Of a stretch of DNA of 64,000 nucleotides, positions 34,623 through 43,727 are shown piece after piece. The notes under the pieces were generated by a model that was not told where the DNA came from, ran no database searches, and was given only the letters and a program-made list of their open reading frames with translations. Position numbers and translations under genes: made by a program. Source of the DNA: JBATTK01 sp049670505 (GTDB lineage Bacteria > Bacteroidota > Bacteroidia > Flavobacteriales > Flavobacteriaceae); assembly GCA_049670505.1 (NCBI GenBank), contig JBATTK010000007.1:1-64000 (forward strand), given 5' to 3'. The first letter of the stretch is position 1, and each line of letters opens with the position of its first letter.

Positions 34623-36215
34623 ATGTCAGTTACAGAATTAAACATATCCCCCGTTGGCAGAGTAGAGGGCGATCTGGACGTTAAAGTATATATAGACAAT
34701 GGGAAAGTTACCCGTGCCCATACGCAGGCCGCTATGTTCAGGGGCTTTGAAAAAATTATGGCCGGAAAAGATCCTCAATCCGGTCTAATCGTAACTCCTA
34801 GAATTTGTGGTATCTGTGGAGGGTCACACTTGTATTGTGCATCCTCGGCGTTGGATACCGCTTGGGGAACCAAACTTACTCCCAACGCGCTACTATTAAG
34901 GGCCATTGGGCAAGCATCCGAGACTTTACAGAGTATTCCAAGATGGTACTATGCCATTTTTGCAACGGATTTGGCGAACAAGAAGTATGCCGATCAACCC
35001 TTGTATCAAGAGGTGGTAAAACGTTGGTCCGCCTATGTAGGTGAAACATTTCAAATTGGATTGACCGCCAGTGGACTCCCCGTACAGATATATGCTTTGT
35101 TCGGTGGCCAATGGCCGCACTCCAGCTACATGGTCCCTGGGGGTGTAATGTGTGCCCCTACCCTAAAGGATATTACAAGGGCCTACGCTATATTGGCCCA
35201 ATTTAAAAATGATTGGTTAGAACCGGTTTGGTTGGGATGCTCCATTGAACGCTATATGGAAATCAAATCCTGGGACGATATGTTGGCCTGGGTAGAAGAA
35301 AACGAGTCACAAAAAAATAGCGATCTGGGACTATTGATCCGGGCCGGATTGGAGTTTGGCCTGGATAAATTTGGACAAGGGGTAGGTAAGTTTTTGGCAA
35401 CAGGAACTTATTTGCATAAGGATATGTATAATAATCCAACGATCGAAGGTAGAAATGCAGCATTGATTTCCTCCAGTGGTTTCTTTGATGGCGAAAACTA
35501 TCATGAATTCGATCATATGAAAGTGAGCGAGCATGTGAAGCACTCTTGGTACAACGATCAAGAAGACGGTCTGCATCCATGGGATGAACCGCTTCCAACA
35601 CCGGCCAAATCCCAACCTTTGCACGATAGTGATTTTGACGGACAATACAGCTGGTCCAAATCGCCACGCTATGATGGTCATGCGGCAGAAGCAGGACCTT
35701 TAGCGAGAGTGGTAATGAATGCCAATCCTAATAATAAAGAACACCAAATTAGAGATCCCTTATTCGGGGATATCATAAAAAAAATAGGGCCTAGCGTATT
35801 TACCCGGGTCTTGGCCAGAATGCACGAGGCTCCAAGAATCTATAAGTTTATAGAACAGTGGTTGTCCGAAATAGATTTGGACGGCGAGTTCTACGTAAAG
35901 CCCGTAGAAAAGGATGGAAAAGGCTTCGGTGCCACGGAAGCTGCACGGGGTGCTTTGGCACACTGGATAGAAATAAAGGACGGAGTAATCAAAAATTATC
36001 AGGTAATGGCACCTACTACATGGAATGTAGGGCCACAGGATGGTAATGATAATCCGGGGCCTATAGAAACGGCCTTATTGGGAACAACCATAGAAGACCC
36101 TCTGGATCCTGTGGAAGTGGGTATCGTGGCCCGCTCCTTTGACTCCTGTTTGGTATGTACCGTACATGCCCATGATGCCAAAAGCGGCGCAGAGCTATCA
36201 CGGTTTAAACTATAA
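34623..36215 (+). CDS. hupL: [NiFe]-hydrogenase large subunit, group 2a (HupL/Huc-like)
   Basis: A 530-residue catalytic subunit that oxidises H2. The four Ni/Fe-ligand cysteines are present: L1 motif RICGICGGSH (Cys62, Cys65) and L2 motif DSCLVCTVH (Cys509, Cys512). After His515 there is a 15-residue tail (AHDAKSGAELSRFKL) that the endopeptidase must remove after metal insertion. ISPVGRVEGDLDVKVYIDNG at the start is typical. It follows the small subunit by 21 bp. Length and motifs are normal for group 2a; in related bacteria such enzymes scavenge low or atmospheric H2 and feed quinone. Confidence 0.93.
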   Translation: MSVTELNISPVGRVEGDLDVKVYIDNGKVTRAHTQAAMFRGFEKIMAGKDPQSGLIVTPRICGICGGSHLYCASSALDTAWGTKLTPNALLLRAIGQASETLQSIPRWYYAIFATDLANKKYADQPLYQEVVKRWSAYVGETFQIGLTASGLPVQIYALFGGQWPHSSYMVPGGVMCAPTLKDITRAYAILAQFKNDWLEPVWLGCSIERYMEIKSWDDMLAWVEENESQKNSDLGLLIRAGLEFGLDKFGQGVGKFLATGTYLHKDMYNNPTIEGRNAALISSSGFFDGENYHEFDHMKVSEHVKHSWYNDQEDGLHPWDEPLPTPAKSQPLHDSDFDGQYSWSKSPRYDGHAAEAGPLARVVMNANPNNKEHQIRDPLFGDIIKKIGPSVFTRVLARMHEAPRIYKFIEQWLSEIDLDGEFYVKPVEKDGKGFGATEAARGALAHWIEIKDGVIKNYQVMAPTTWNVGPQDGNDNPGPIETALLGTTIEDPLDPVEVGIVARSFDSCLVCTVHAHDAKSGAELSRFKL

Positions 36216-36235
36216 CGGATAAAGTAATTTTAATG

Positions 36236-36266
36236 GACCTGTTAGGTTATGGAAACCTAACAGGTC
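36236..36266. repeat. Perfect 13-bp-arm hairpin between hupL and the protease gene
   Basis: GACCTGTTAGGTT (36236-36248) and AACCTAACAGGTC (36254-36266) around ATGGA. No T-run follows, so it is not a classical terminator; it may protect the 3' end of hupSL mRNA or set the ratio to downstream genes. I recall similar CCTGTTAGGTT palindromes scattered in flavobacterial genomes, which would make it a REP-like element. Confidence 0.6.
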
Positions 36267-36287
36267 TCCATGTATAAATCCATATCT

Positions 36288-36767
36288 ATGAAGACAGCTA
36301 TAATGGGGTTCGGGAATCCGGTGCGAAGCGATGATGCGGTCGGTATATATGTAATTGAACAGCTGCGGCATAAGCTAAATGCTTCTGAGGACATCAGTAT
36401 TTTTGATATGGGTACCGCTGCATTCGAAGTACTCTTTGGGTTAAAGGGACACCACAGAATTATATTGATCGATGCCGTTTTAAATAGTAACGAACCCGTA
36501 GGCACCTTGTTTAAGGTACCTGCAGAAGAAGTGATGAAAGCCCCTAAGGACGATCCTTTGGTTTTTCTGCATGGCATGAAATGGGATCAGGCCTTATCCT
36601 ACGCCAAAAAAATATTGCGGGAGGATTATCCCGAGGATATTCAAGTGTATTTAGTAGCGATCGAAAATACAAAATTGGAAGTAGATTTAAGTGACGTTGT
36701 GCAGCAGGCAGGGGATAAAATAGTGCAACACATTCTGGAAGACCTCAACCAATCCATACCCTCGTGA
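36288..36767 (+). CDS. Hydrogenase maturation endopeptidase
   Basis: A 159-residue HybD/HupD-family protease that trims the large-subunit C-terminus once nickel is in place. Motif GFGNPVRSDDAVGIYVIEQL (the GN...DD metal-ligand motif) at residues 7-26, then IFDMGTAAFEVLFGL (second acid region, where the usual DxGT is seen) and RIILIDAVLNSNEPVGTLF. I chose the ATG at 36288; a start at 36270 falls in the hairpin's edge. It directly follows hupL and overlaps the next gene by 4 bp. HupW in cyanobacteria does this job for group 2a enzymes. Confidence 0.88.
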   Translation: MKTAIMGFGNPVRSDDAVGIYVIEQLRHKLNASEDISIFDMGTAAFEVLFGLKGHHRIILIDAVLNSNEPVGTLFKVPAEEVMKAPKDDPLVFLHGMKWDQALSYAKKILREDYPEDIQVYLVAIENTKLEVDLSDVVQQAGDKIVQHILEDLNQSIPS

Positions 36768-37081
36768 GCGCAAAAGTTGCCTTGAAATCTTCCCATATTT
36801 ATCTGGATAAGGAGCTGGTCGAGGCTATCTTCGGCACCATTCATTATGCCTACGTAACCTATATTATGGAACAAAACAGAATTTTAATCACCCCCGTCTC
36901 TAGCCAATGGTTCGTTAAAATGTATAAACCGACTCAATTTTTGCTAAAATCCCGTAACTTAAAGGGCGATAAGACCCTTGCCATACGGGAAATTTTAATC
37001 GATAACGATTTGGATACTTCCGATAGGGACTTAACGTTTGAATTAGTGGAAAAAACGAACCTTATAAAAGTTGAGATATAG
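36764..37081 (+). CDS. Hydrogenase-operon protein of unknown function (105 aa)
   Basis: GTG start overlapping the protease stop (GTGA), so translation is coupled. 105 residues, no Cys, no signal peptide or membrane helix; a mixed alpha/beta protein (SSHIYLDKELVEAIFGTIHY, then RILITPVSSQWFVKMYKPTQ). I do not recognise the family. Position between the maturation protease and two further unrecognised genes inside the hydrogenase operon suggests an accessory assembly factor or small partner subunit. Confidence 0.75.
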   Translation: MSAKVALKSSHIYLDKELVEAIFGTIHYAYVTYIMEQNRILITPVSSQWFVKMYKPTQFLLKSRNLKGDKTLAIREILIDNDLDTSDRDLTFELVEKTNLIKVEI

Positions 37082-37353
37082 TGCTAAAAGCAACCGACTT
37101 AAATTCAAATGACGATTGGTTATTGGATGCCGAAGTTCAATATAAGGTCACAGCTGTAAAAGGCAGGTGGGAGGTATCACTTCTTTTCATAAACACCAAA
37201 AACCCCAATCAAATCCTGGTGCGGACGATCGGGGATTATAGATCGGAACGATTGGCACATATTTACGGTAGAAATATGCAACAGACTGCGGCCAAAGATA
37301 GTAGAGGTACACAAAAAGTAGACAAAGATGCTTACGATATTAACAACAACTGA
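37081..37353 (+). CDS. Hydrogenase-operon protein of unknown function (90 aa)
   Basis: GTG start shares one base with the preceding stop (TAGTG). 90 residues, soluble, ending in IYGRNMQQTAAKDSRGTQKV and an Asp/Asn tail. The end motif looks highly conserved in style, and I believe comparable small proteins occur near other group 2a hydrogenases, but I cannot name a family. It overlaps the following TPR gene by 26 bp, so these three genes form a tightly coupled block. Confidence 0.72.
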   Translation: MLKATDLNSNDDWLLDAEVQYKVTAVKGRWEVSLLFINTKNPNQILVRTIGDYRSERLAHIYGRNMQQTAAKDSRGTQKVDKDAYDINNN

Positions 37354-38809
37354 TTCGGCACAACGGGTAAGAGACGCTATTGGCCGTATTGACCGATTGG
37401 GCGAACTCATTACCCTTGTTCAACAATCCGATGCAATAGCAGATTTGAAAGTGTTGGTCGTTGAAGAAAATGGGATTAAAATACCCTTGGATTGGCATGA
37501 TTTGGAACCTCCGTATGTAATTCCGTCGATTCCATATACGGAAGAGCATCTATTGGCCTTAATTTTTTATAAGCTCGGTAATCATCAAAAAGCTTTTGAA
37601 TTTCTTACGGAGGGCACTCCCTTATATTACCATGTATTGATCGCAACGCATTTGCAGTTTGGATATGAAATATCCGAGGACATGATTGCTTTTGTCTATA
37701 GCACCTCCCCACATAATCAGGCTATACTTCATCATTACGGGAACGTTGAAAGTAAGGTTGATTTTCCAAAGTTAAAAAGCATGTACGTACATGCGTTGGA
37801 ACAAATCAAAAATGATGAACTAAAGGGATACGCGGCAAAGCATTATGTGAACCTTTTGTTGGACGCCCAAGCTTTAGATGAAGCAAAGGAGGTTGTAGAA
37901 GTGCATCGTTCCACCGTGATTTCCGATGAAGCAAAAAACGCGATGGATGTACATATGGCAGCGGTTTCAATGGCCCTATTACAGCTTCCTTATGATAAGG
38001 CCGAACTAAACAAAATACAAGAATTACAGCTCCAAAACATAACGTATTACGAAAGCAGAAATCTAAAAGTACAAGCAGGGCTATTATTGATCGATGCGTC
38101 CGAGATAGCCAATTTCAAAGGGGACTTTATCGCCTCCAAAGAGCGGATAAATAAAGCGATACAGTATTTTAAAGAAGAAGATATCCCGGAGTTTTTAGGG
38201 GAAGCCGGATTCAAAAAAGCAATCCTCCTATATACCTGGTCTAAGAATGGAAACCCACAGTACTATAAGGCGGCGATAAATGCCTTTCAGGATGTGCTCA
38301 AAGTATTTAAACGGGATACACACCCAAGGAAATTCGCGGATATCCATCACAATCTGGCCTTAATATACTCCGAAATACCTGTAGGGGCGGACGAAAAACC
38401 AATTTGGACCGCCTTCTGCGCATCCTCCTTTAAAGAAGTATTGGCATTTTATACCCCGGAAGAATATCCCTATGAAAATGCCATGGCCAGTCATAACTAC
38501 GCAACGGCACTAATGTATTTTCCAGAAGCGAAATTGCACAATAATCTGGATAAAGCCCATAGCTTGTTCCAAAATGCCCTTCAAATTAGAACCGCTGAAG
38601 AATACCCTTTTGAACGTGCCCTGACCTTGCTGAACCAATTGGAACTGGGTTGGTTGTCCCACAACGAAAATGTCCAGCAAGAGCTTAGGAAATACGATCA
38701 AATGAAATTGAAAGCCGAAGAAGTAAAAACCTTGGTAACCGATAAGAACCTAATAGCACAGGCAGATAACCATTTAAAACAATTAGAGGAAGTAAGGACA
38801 TTAATTTAG
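37328..38809 (+). CDS. TPR-repeat protein of the hydrogenase operon
   Basis: A 493-residue all-helical cytoplasmic protein. The N-terminal 100 residues are non-repetitive (LTTTDSAQRVRDAIGRIDRL, DWHDLEPPYVIPSIPYTEEH); from about residue 75 on, TPR-like helix pairs follow (GNHQKAFEFLTEGTPLYYHV; AAKHYVNLLLDAQALDEAKE; FADIHHNLALIYSEIP; ENAMASHNYATALMYFPEAK). TPR proteins are scaffolds, so it may hold the hydrogenase or its maturation factors together. It overlaps the upstream 90-residue gene and ends 10 bp before hypA. Confidence 0.82.
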   Translation: MLTILTTTDSAQRVRDAIGRIDRLGELITLVQQSDAIADLKVLVVEENGIKIPLDWHDLEPPYVIPSIPYTEEHLLALIFYKLGNHQKAFEFLTEGTPLYYHVLIATHLQFGYEISEDMIAFVYSTSPHNQAILHHYGNVESKVDFPKLKSMYVHALEQIKNDELKGYAAKHYVNLLLDAQALDEAKEVVEVHRSTVISDEAKNAMDVHMAAVSMALLQLPYDKAELNKIQELQLQNITYYESRNLKVQAGLLLIDASEIANFKGDFIASKERINKAIQYFKEEDIPEFLGEAGFKKAILLYTWSKNGNPQYYKAAINAFQDVLKVFKRDTHPRKFADIHHNLALIYSEIPVGADEKPIWTAFCASSFKEVLAFYTPEEYPYENAMASHNYATALMYFPEAKLHNNLDKAHSLFQNALQIRTAEEYPFERALTLLNQLELGWLSHNENVQQELRKYDQMKLKAEEVKTLVTDKNLIAQADNHLKQLEEVRTLI

Positions 38810-38818
38810 CTTTGTACC

Positions 38819-39166
38819 ATGCACGAAACATCCATTGTAAATAGTATTATGCGCACCTTGGAACAGGAGTTCGAGGTAGAAAAATTGAATAGGATGAAAG
38901 CTATTCACCTAAAAGTGGGCATTTTATCCAATATAGAACCCAGATTGTTGCATAATGCCTACAGCGCGTATCATCTGACCCATCCGGGATACCATCATGT
39001 TGCGTTGCATATAGAATCTACCGATCTTAAGATCCAGTGCGAAATTTGTAACCATATTACACAGGTCAAAAACTACCGTTTTATTTGCGAAAATTGTGAG
39101 CGCCCCAGTAAGAATGTCATACAGGGAGAGGAAATGTTGATCCATAAAGTAGAATTTGAAGACTAG
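38819..39166 (+). CDS. hypA: Hydrogenase nickel-insertion protein HypA
   Basis: 115 residues, normal length. It begins MHETSIVNSI: the N-terminal Met-His-Glu binds nickel. The zinc site is CEIC at about residues 73-76 and CENC at 90-93. With HypB it delivers Ni to the large subunit. One small oddity is that the gene separates the accessory block from hypB with a 96-bp gap carrying a hairpin. Confidence 0.95.
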   Translation: MHETSIVNSIMRTLEQEFEVEKLNRMKAIHLKVGILSNIEPRLLHNAYSAYHLTHPGYHHVALHIESTDLKIQCEICNHITQVKNYRFICENCERPSKNVIQGEEMLIHKVEFED

Positions 39167-39177
39167 GGAAACAAACC

Positions 39178-39200
39178 ACACCGGTTTAGAAGACCGGTGT
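39178..39200. repeat. Hairpin between hypA and hypB
   Basis: ACACCGGT-TTAGAAG-ACCGGTGT, perfect 8-bp arms 11 bp past the hypA stop. No T-run follows directly. With the hairpin at 36236 it is the second intra-operon palindrome, perhaps an mRNA-processing or partial-termination point. Confidence 0.5.
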
Positions 39201-39262
39201 AGTATATCTTAGGCTTATCAGGATGTAAATAGGATGAATAAAAATGATATAAAATAAAAGCG

Positions 39263-39961
39263 ATGAGTATAGAAAAATCTACAAAAGCGGCAAGGGGCAC
39301 TGTACAGTGTGAAAACACCAATATCAATCTTCTGAAGGCCAATGATTTTGTGGCGGATATCATTAAAAAGGAAATGGCCCAAACAAAGACCCTATTGATC
39401 AATATTACCTCTTCCGCAGGAAGTGGTAAAACTACCTTAATGCAAAAAACGGCCGAAAAACTAAAGGAGAAAATTACCCTGGCCGTTATGGTAGGCGATT
39501 TGGAAACGGAACGCGATGCGGAACGTATACGGGAAACCGGTATACAAGCCTTACAGATCGTAACCGGCGGCATTTGCCATTTAGAAGCACAAATGGTTCA
39601 TCAGGTACTGGATCGGTTCGACCTACCCAATATCGATTTGCTGTTCATCGAAAACGTTGGGAATCTGGTTTGTCCGGCTTCCTTTGATTTGGGCGAGGAC
39701 TACAGGGTTACCTTGATGGCCACTACCGAAGGGGACGACAAACCTAAAAAATATCCTAAAATGTTCCTGACCAGTGATATGATGTTGGTCTCCAAGGCCG
39801 ATCTGTTGCCATACCTACCCTTTTCTGTCGAAGCGGTTACCAAAGATGCCAGAGAAGTAAACCACGAATTGGAAGTCATTCAGATTTCTTCCCTCTCCGA
39901 AGAAGGTATTGATCAGTGGTGCGATTGGCTACTGGAAAAAATCGATCAAAAGAAAGGTTAA
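39263..39961 (+). CDS. hypB: Hydrogenase nickel-incorporation GTPase HypB
   Basis: A 232-residue SIMIBI GTPase: P-loop NITSSAGSGKTTLMQ, switch region MVGDLETERDAERI, LFIENVGNLVCPASFDLGED (the Cys that binds metal at the dimer interface), and VSKADLLPYLPF (NKxD-type base recognition, here SKAD). It lacks the His-rich N-terminal nickel store that many proteobacterial HypB proteins have, so nickel storage depends on other proteins. It overlaps nothing; hypF begins 7 bp after its stop. Confidence 0.95.
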   Translation: MSIEKSTKAARGTVQCENTNINLLKANDFVADIIKKEMAQTKTLLINITSSAGSGKTTLMQKTAEKLKEKITLAVMVGDLETERDAERIRETGIQALQIVTGGICHLEAQMVHQVLDRFDLPNIDLLFIENVGNLVCPASFDLGEDYRVTLMATTEGDDKPKKYPKMFLTSDMMLVSKADLLPYLPFSVEAVTKDAREVNHELEVIQISSLSEEGIDQWCDWLLEKIDQKKG

Positions 39962-39968
39962 TGCCTCA

Positions 39969-42230
39969 ATGCAGAAAACCTTCAAGATAACCCTATCCGG
40001 TCAGGTACAAGGCGTAGGCTTTAGACCTTTCGTCCATGGCTTGGCACAAGGTCACCAGTATAAAGGTACGGTCTGTAATAATGAGTTGGGCGTTCTTATC
40101 CATATCAACACCACTAAGGAAAATGCGGAAATTTTCTTAAAGGAGGTACTGGATAAAGCTCCATCCATAGCCGTTATACAGTCTTATTCTTTGAAGGAAA
40201 CCGCTTTTGTGGTATACCCCGATTTCAGTATTGTAAATTCTGAAAAACGACATCAAATTAATATCCCCCTTACCCCTGATTTTGGTATATGCGTATCTTG
40301 CCGTAACGAGATAGTGGATAAAGACAACAGACGTTTTCAATATCCCTTTACCACCTGTGTAAACTGCGGTCCCAGATATGCCATCACCACCAAATTCCCG
40401 TTTGAGAGACCACATACCACCATGGCCAAATATACCATGTGTGCTCATTGTACCGAAGAGTATTCCAATCCGCAAGATCAACGCTTTCATTCCCAAACCA
40501 ATAGCTGCCCCGATTGCGGTATTCAACTAAAACTAACCGATGCAAAGGGAAAAATGATAAGTGGTAGTCAGGCAGAACTTATCAAAAAAGTGGTTACAGC
40601 ACTTGCACATGGAAAAATTGTTGCCCTAAAGAACACCAATGGCTATCTCCTGTGTTGCGATGCGCAAAACAAAAAGGCCGTTCAAAAACTAAGAAAAAAA
40701 AAGAAACGCCCTACCAAGCCTTTTGCCTTATTATACCCCACTCTGGAATTTGTTGAACAACATTTTGTGCTTGATCCCAATGCAAAAAAGGCCTTGACCT
40801 CTTCCGTTGCCCCCATTGTAATTTTACGCCCGAATACCTCCATACAGCATCTTGCCATTTCCGATATTGCTCCCGGCCTAGATCAATTGGGTATAATGCT
40901 CCCCTCCTCTGCCCTATTGACCTTGATTATGCAGGAACTCAAAACCCCTATGGTGGCAACGAGTGGAAATATCCATGGGTCGCCCATCATTTCAAATGAA
41001 AAAGACGCCGTAGAAAAATTAAAGGATGTCTCCGACTTTTTCTTGCATCACGATTTGGAGATATCCTTTCCCCAAGATGATTCCGTACTTAAATTTTCGG
41101 GCGGGCAGCAAATTACGCTAAGGCGATCTAGAGGCTTGGCCCCTAATTATTTGGAGTATGATACAATTACCGATGAACCCATATTAGCCATGGGAGCGCA
41201 TCTTAAAAGCACCTTTACCTATACTCCAAATGCCCATACCTATGTGAGTCCCTATTTTGGAAATCTGGATAATTATGACGTTTTGGAGCGCTATTCCCAA
41301 AGCATAGAACAATATACCCAACTCTTTGAAAAGCGACCGGAAACTATCCTAATGGATCTTCATCCCCAATACCAAAGCAATATATTGGGAAGGGAACTCG
41401 CCAAGACACGGCGTACAAAATGTGTTCCTATCCAACACCATAAAGCACATTTTGCAAGTGTATTGGGAGAGCACGGTATGTTCCCGACCAAAGAAAAAAT
41501 ACTGGGCGTAGTTTGGGACGGCACCGGTTTGGGAGAGGATCGTAGCATTTGGGGCGGAGAGTTTTTTATATATCAAAACCATCGGATAGGCAGATTGACC
41601 CACTTTGAACCGTTTAACTGGCTTGCAGGGGACAAAATGTCCACAGAACCACGTTTGTCGTTGTTAGGCATACTATCAGAAGAGCATAACTCCATTGCAC
41701 GGGAAAAGTTCTCCGCAACGGAATGGAAAATATATACCAAGATGCTCCAGACCAATACTTTAAAAACGTCCTCGGTGGGACGACTGTTCGATGCCGTTGC
41801 TTCACTGCTTGGTATTAAGGATTACAGTACCTACGAGGGGGAAGCGGCAATGCTATTGGAAAACTATGCGCTCCAGTACAAAGGAAATACGTATATCAAC
41901 TTTTTAGCCGATGAAACTTATGATACCGTTCCCACCAAGGTGTTTATCCAAAATATTCTGAAAGCCCGGTTAAATGGGATTCCAAAAGAGCAGATCGCCC
42001 ATAGTTTTATCCATACATTGGCCATGGTTATCTTAAAGGTAGCCCAACAGCATAATTTTACGTGCATTGCCTGTAGTGGCGGCGTATTCCAGAATGCGGT
42101 GCTAGTAAATAAACTGTTGCTTTTGACCCAAAAAGCAAAAATAGATTTAAAATTTAATCGTATCTTGTCTAGTAACGATGAGAACATTTCATTTGGCCAA
42201 CTATGCTACTACCAGCATATTAAAAATTAA
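39969..42230 (+). CDS. hypF: Carbamoyltransferase HypF
   Basis: A 753-residue protein from the ATG at 39969 (frames starting earlier lie inside hypB). In order: acylphosphatase domain (SGQVQGVGFRPFVHGL), two zinc fingers (CVSC, CVNCGPRYAITT, CAHCTEEYSNP, CPDCG), YrdC-like domain (KIVALKNTNGYLLCCDA, KKKKRPTKPFALLYPTLEFV), and Kae1-like carbamoyltransferase domain (IQHHKAHFASVLGEHG, VVWDGTGLGEDRSIWGGEFF, IACSGGVFQN). It makes the thiocarbamate on HypE that becomes the CN ligand of the active site. All domains are complete. Confidence 0.95.
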   Translation: MQKTFKITLSGQVQGVGFRPFVHGLAQGHQYKGTVCNNELGVLIHINTTKENAEIFLKEVLDKAPSIAVIQSYSLKETAFVVYPDFSIVNSEKRHQINIPLTPDFGICVSCRNEIVDKDNRRFQYPFTTCVNCGPRYAITTKFPFERPHTTMAKYTMCAHCTEEYSNPQDQRFHSQTNSCPDCGIQLKLTDAKGKMISGSQAELIKKVVTALAHGKIVALKNTNGYLLCCDAQNKKAVQKLRKKKKRPTKPFALLYPTLEFVEQHFVLDPNAKKALTSSVAPIVILRPNTSIQHLAISDIAPGLDQLGIMLPSSALLTLIMQELKTPMVATSGNIHGSPIISNEKDAVEKLKDVSDFFLHHDLEISFPQDDSVLKFSGGQQITLRRSRGLAPNYLEYDTITDEPILAMGAHLKSTFTYTPNAHTYVSPYFGNLDNYDVLERYSQSIEQYTQLFEKRPETILMDLHPQYQSNILGRELAKTRRTKCVPIQHHKAHFASVLGEHGMFPTKEKILGVVWDGTGLGEDRSIWGGEFFIYQNHRIGRLTHFEPFNWLAGDKMSTEPRLSLLGILSEEHNSIAREKFSATEWKIYTKMLQTNTLKTSSVGRLFDAVASLLGIKDYSTYEGEAAMLLENYALQYKGNTYINFLADETYDTVPTKVFIQNILKARLNGIPKEQIAHSFIHTLAMVILKVAQQHNFTCIACSGGVFQNAVLVNKLLLLTQKAKIDLKFNRILSSNDENISFGQLCYYQHIKN

Positions 42231-42233
42231 ATT

Positions 42234-42509
42234 ATGTGTTTAGCGATTCCAGGAAAAATTAAAAGCATAGAAATGCAATACAACGGTCTGGTACGTATGG
42301 CCAAAGTATCTTTTGGTGGTATCACCAAAGAAGCTAGTTTAGAAATGTTGCCCGACGCCGATGTCAATGATTATGTATTGGTACATGTAGGGGTCGCCAT
42401 TAGCAAGATAAATGAAGAAGAAGCCCAAAAAACGTTTAGATACCTAGAGGAAATCGGGGAATTGGGAGAATTGGAAGATGTAGATGAGTATTTACCCGAA
42501 AACGAATAA
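42234..42509 (+). CDS. hypC: Hydrogenase assembly chaperone HypC
   Basis: 91 residues beginning MCLAIPGKIKSIE; the mobile Cys2 holds the Fe(CN)2CO unit and the large-subunit precursor. The acidic C-terminal tail (ELGELEDVDEYLPENE) is longer than usual. The gene starts 4 bp after hypF. Confidence 0.96.
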   Translation: MCLAIPGKIKSIEMQYNGLVRMAKVSFGGITKEASLEMLPDADVNDYVLVHVGVAISKINEEEAQKTFRYLEEIGELGELEDVDEYLPENE

Positions 42510-42521
42510 AAGAAGCTCGTT

Positions 42522-43616
42522 ATGAAGTACATGTCTGAATATCGCGACCCGGAATTGGCCAAAAAATATTTGGAAGAAATAAAAAATACGGTTTCCCGTC
42601 CGTGGTCCATTATGGAAGTGTGTGGAGGTCAAACCCATAGCTTGGTCAAAAACGGCATTATAGAAATGCTTCCCGAAAAAATCACCATGATTCATGGGCC
42701 GGGTTGTCCGGTTTGCGTAACCCCTTTAAACCTGATAGACAAAGCAGTATACCTAGCCTTGGAGAAAGGAGTAATCCTTTGTTCTTTTGGCGATATGCTA
42801 CGTGTTCCGGGCTCGCAAAAAAGCCTTTTGGAAGCCAAGGCCGAGGGTGCCGATGTACGCGTTTTATACTCGCCATTGGAAGCGGTGAAAATTGCCGAAA
42901 ACCATCCGGATAAGGAAGTGGTTTTCTTTGCCGTTGGTTTTGAGACCACTGCCCCGGCCAATGCGCTGTCCGTAATTCACGCACATCGCAGAGGGGTAAA
43001 AAATTATTCCATTCTGGCTTCACATGTATTGGTGCCACCTGCGATGAAGGCAGTGATCGATGATGAGGAAAGTAAGATAGACGGCTTTTTAGCAGCAGGA
43101 CATGTATGTACCATCATGGGAAATTCCGAGTATCATCCGCTATCGGCACATTACAAAGTACCCATCGTAGTTACCGGTTTTGAACCTTTGGATGTCTTAC
43201 AGGGTATCTTAATGGTGATACGTCAACTAGAACAAAGCAAGTCGACCGTAGAAAACCAATATGCCCGAATTGTTAGGGAAGAAGGGAATACCGAAGCACA
43301 AAAGGTAATCGAAGAAGTTTTTGAGATACGCAACCAAATGTGGCGGGGCATAGGAGAAATTCCGGAAAGCGGATATGCGGTACGGGAAAAATATGCCGCT
43401 TTTGATGCAACAAAAAAATACCGTGTTACCATTGAGGAAGCTCCTGAAAATCCCGAATGCATCTCTGGTCAGATTATGAAGGGCATCAAAAAACCCTTTG
43501 AATGCGCTCAATTTGGCAAGAAATGTAAACCCACTAATCCTTTGGGCGCTCCTATGGTAAGTAGTGAGGGAGCCTGTGCCGCCTATTATCACTTTTCCGG
43601 AATGGTAGAGGCATAA
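42522..43616 (+). CDS. hypD: Hydrogenase Fe-center assembly protein HypD
   Basis: 364 residues, normal length. It carries the conserved cysteine motifs EVCGGQTH, HGPGCPVCVTP, CSFGDMLRVPGS, GHVCTIMGNSEYHPL and the C-terminal [4Fe-4S] site CISGQIMKG...CAQFGKKCKP. HypD with HypC is the scaffold on which Fe receives its CO and CN ligands. It begins 13 bp after hypC. Confidence 0.96.
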   Translation: MKYMSEYRDPELAKKYLEEIKNTVSRPWSIMEVCGGQTHSLVKNGIIEMLPEKITMIHGPGCPVCVTPLNLIDKAVYLALEKGVILCSFGDMLRVPGSQKSLLEAKAEGADVRVLYSPLEAVKIAENHPDKEVVFFAVGFETTAPANALSVIHAHRRGVKNYSILASHVLVPPAMKAVIDDEESKIDGFLAAGHVCTIMGNSEYHPLSAHYKVPIVVTGFEPLDVLQGILMVIRQLEQSKSTVENQYARIVREEGNTEAQKVIEEVFEIRNQMWRGIGEIPESGYAVREKYAAFDATKKYRVTIEEAPENPECISGQIMKGIKKPFECAQFGKKCKPTNPLGAPMVSSEGACAAYYHFSGMVEA

Positions 43617-43727
43617 TTAAAGTCGGCTAACTTCAATGAAATACGAACCTATACAGACGGGCTATCACAATCATATCCATAAGTGGAAATAGGATAATAA
43701 ACCTTAAGCCCTTTCAACATAAATAAA

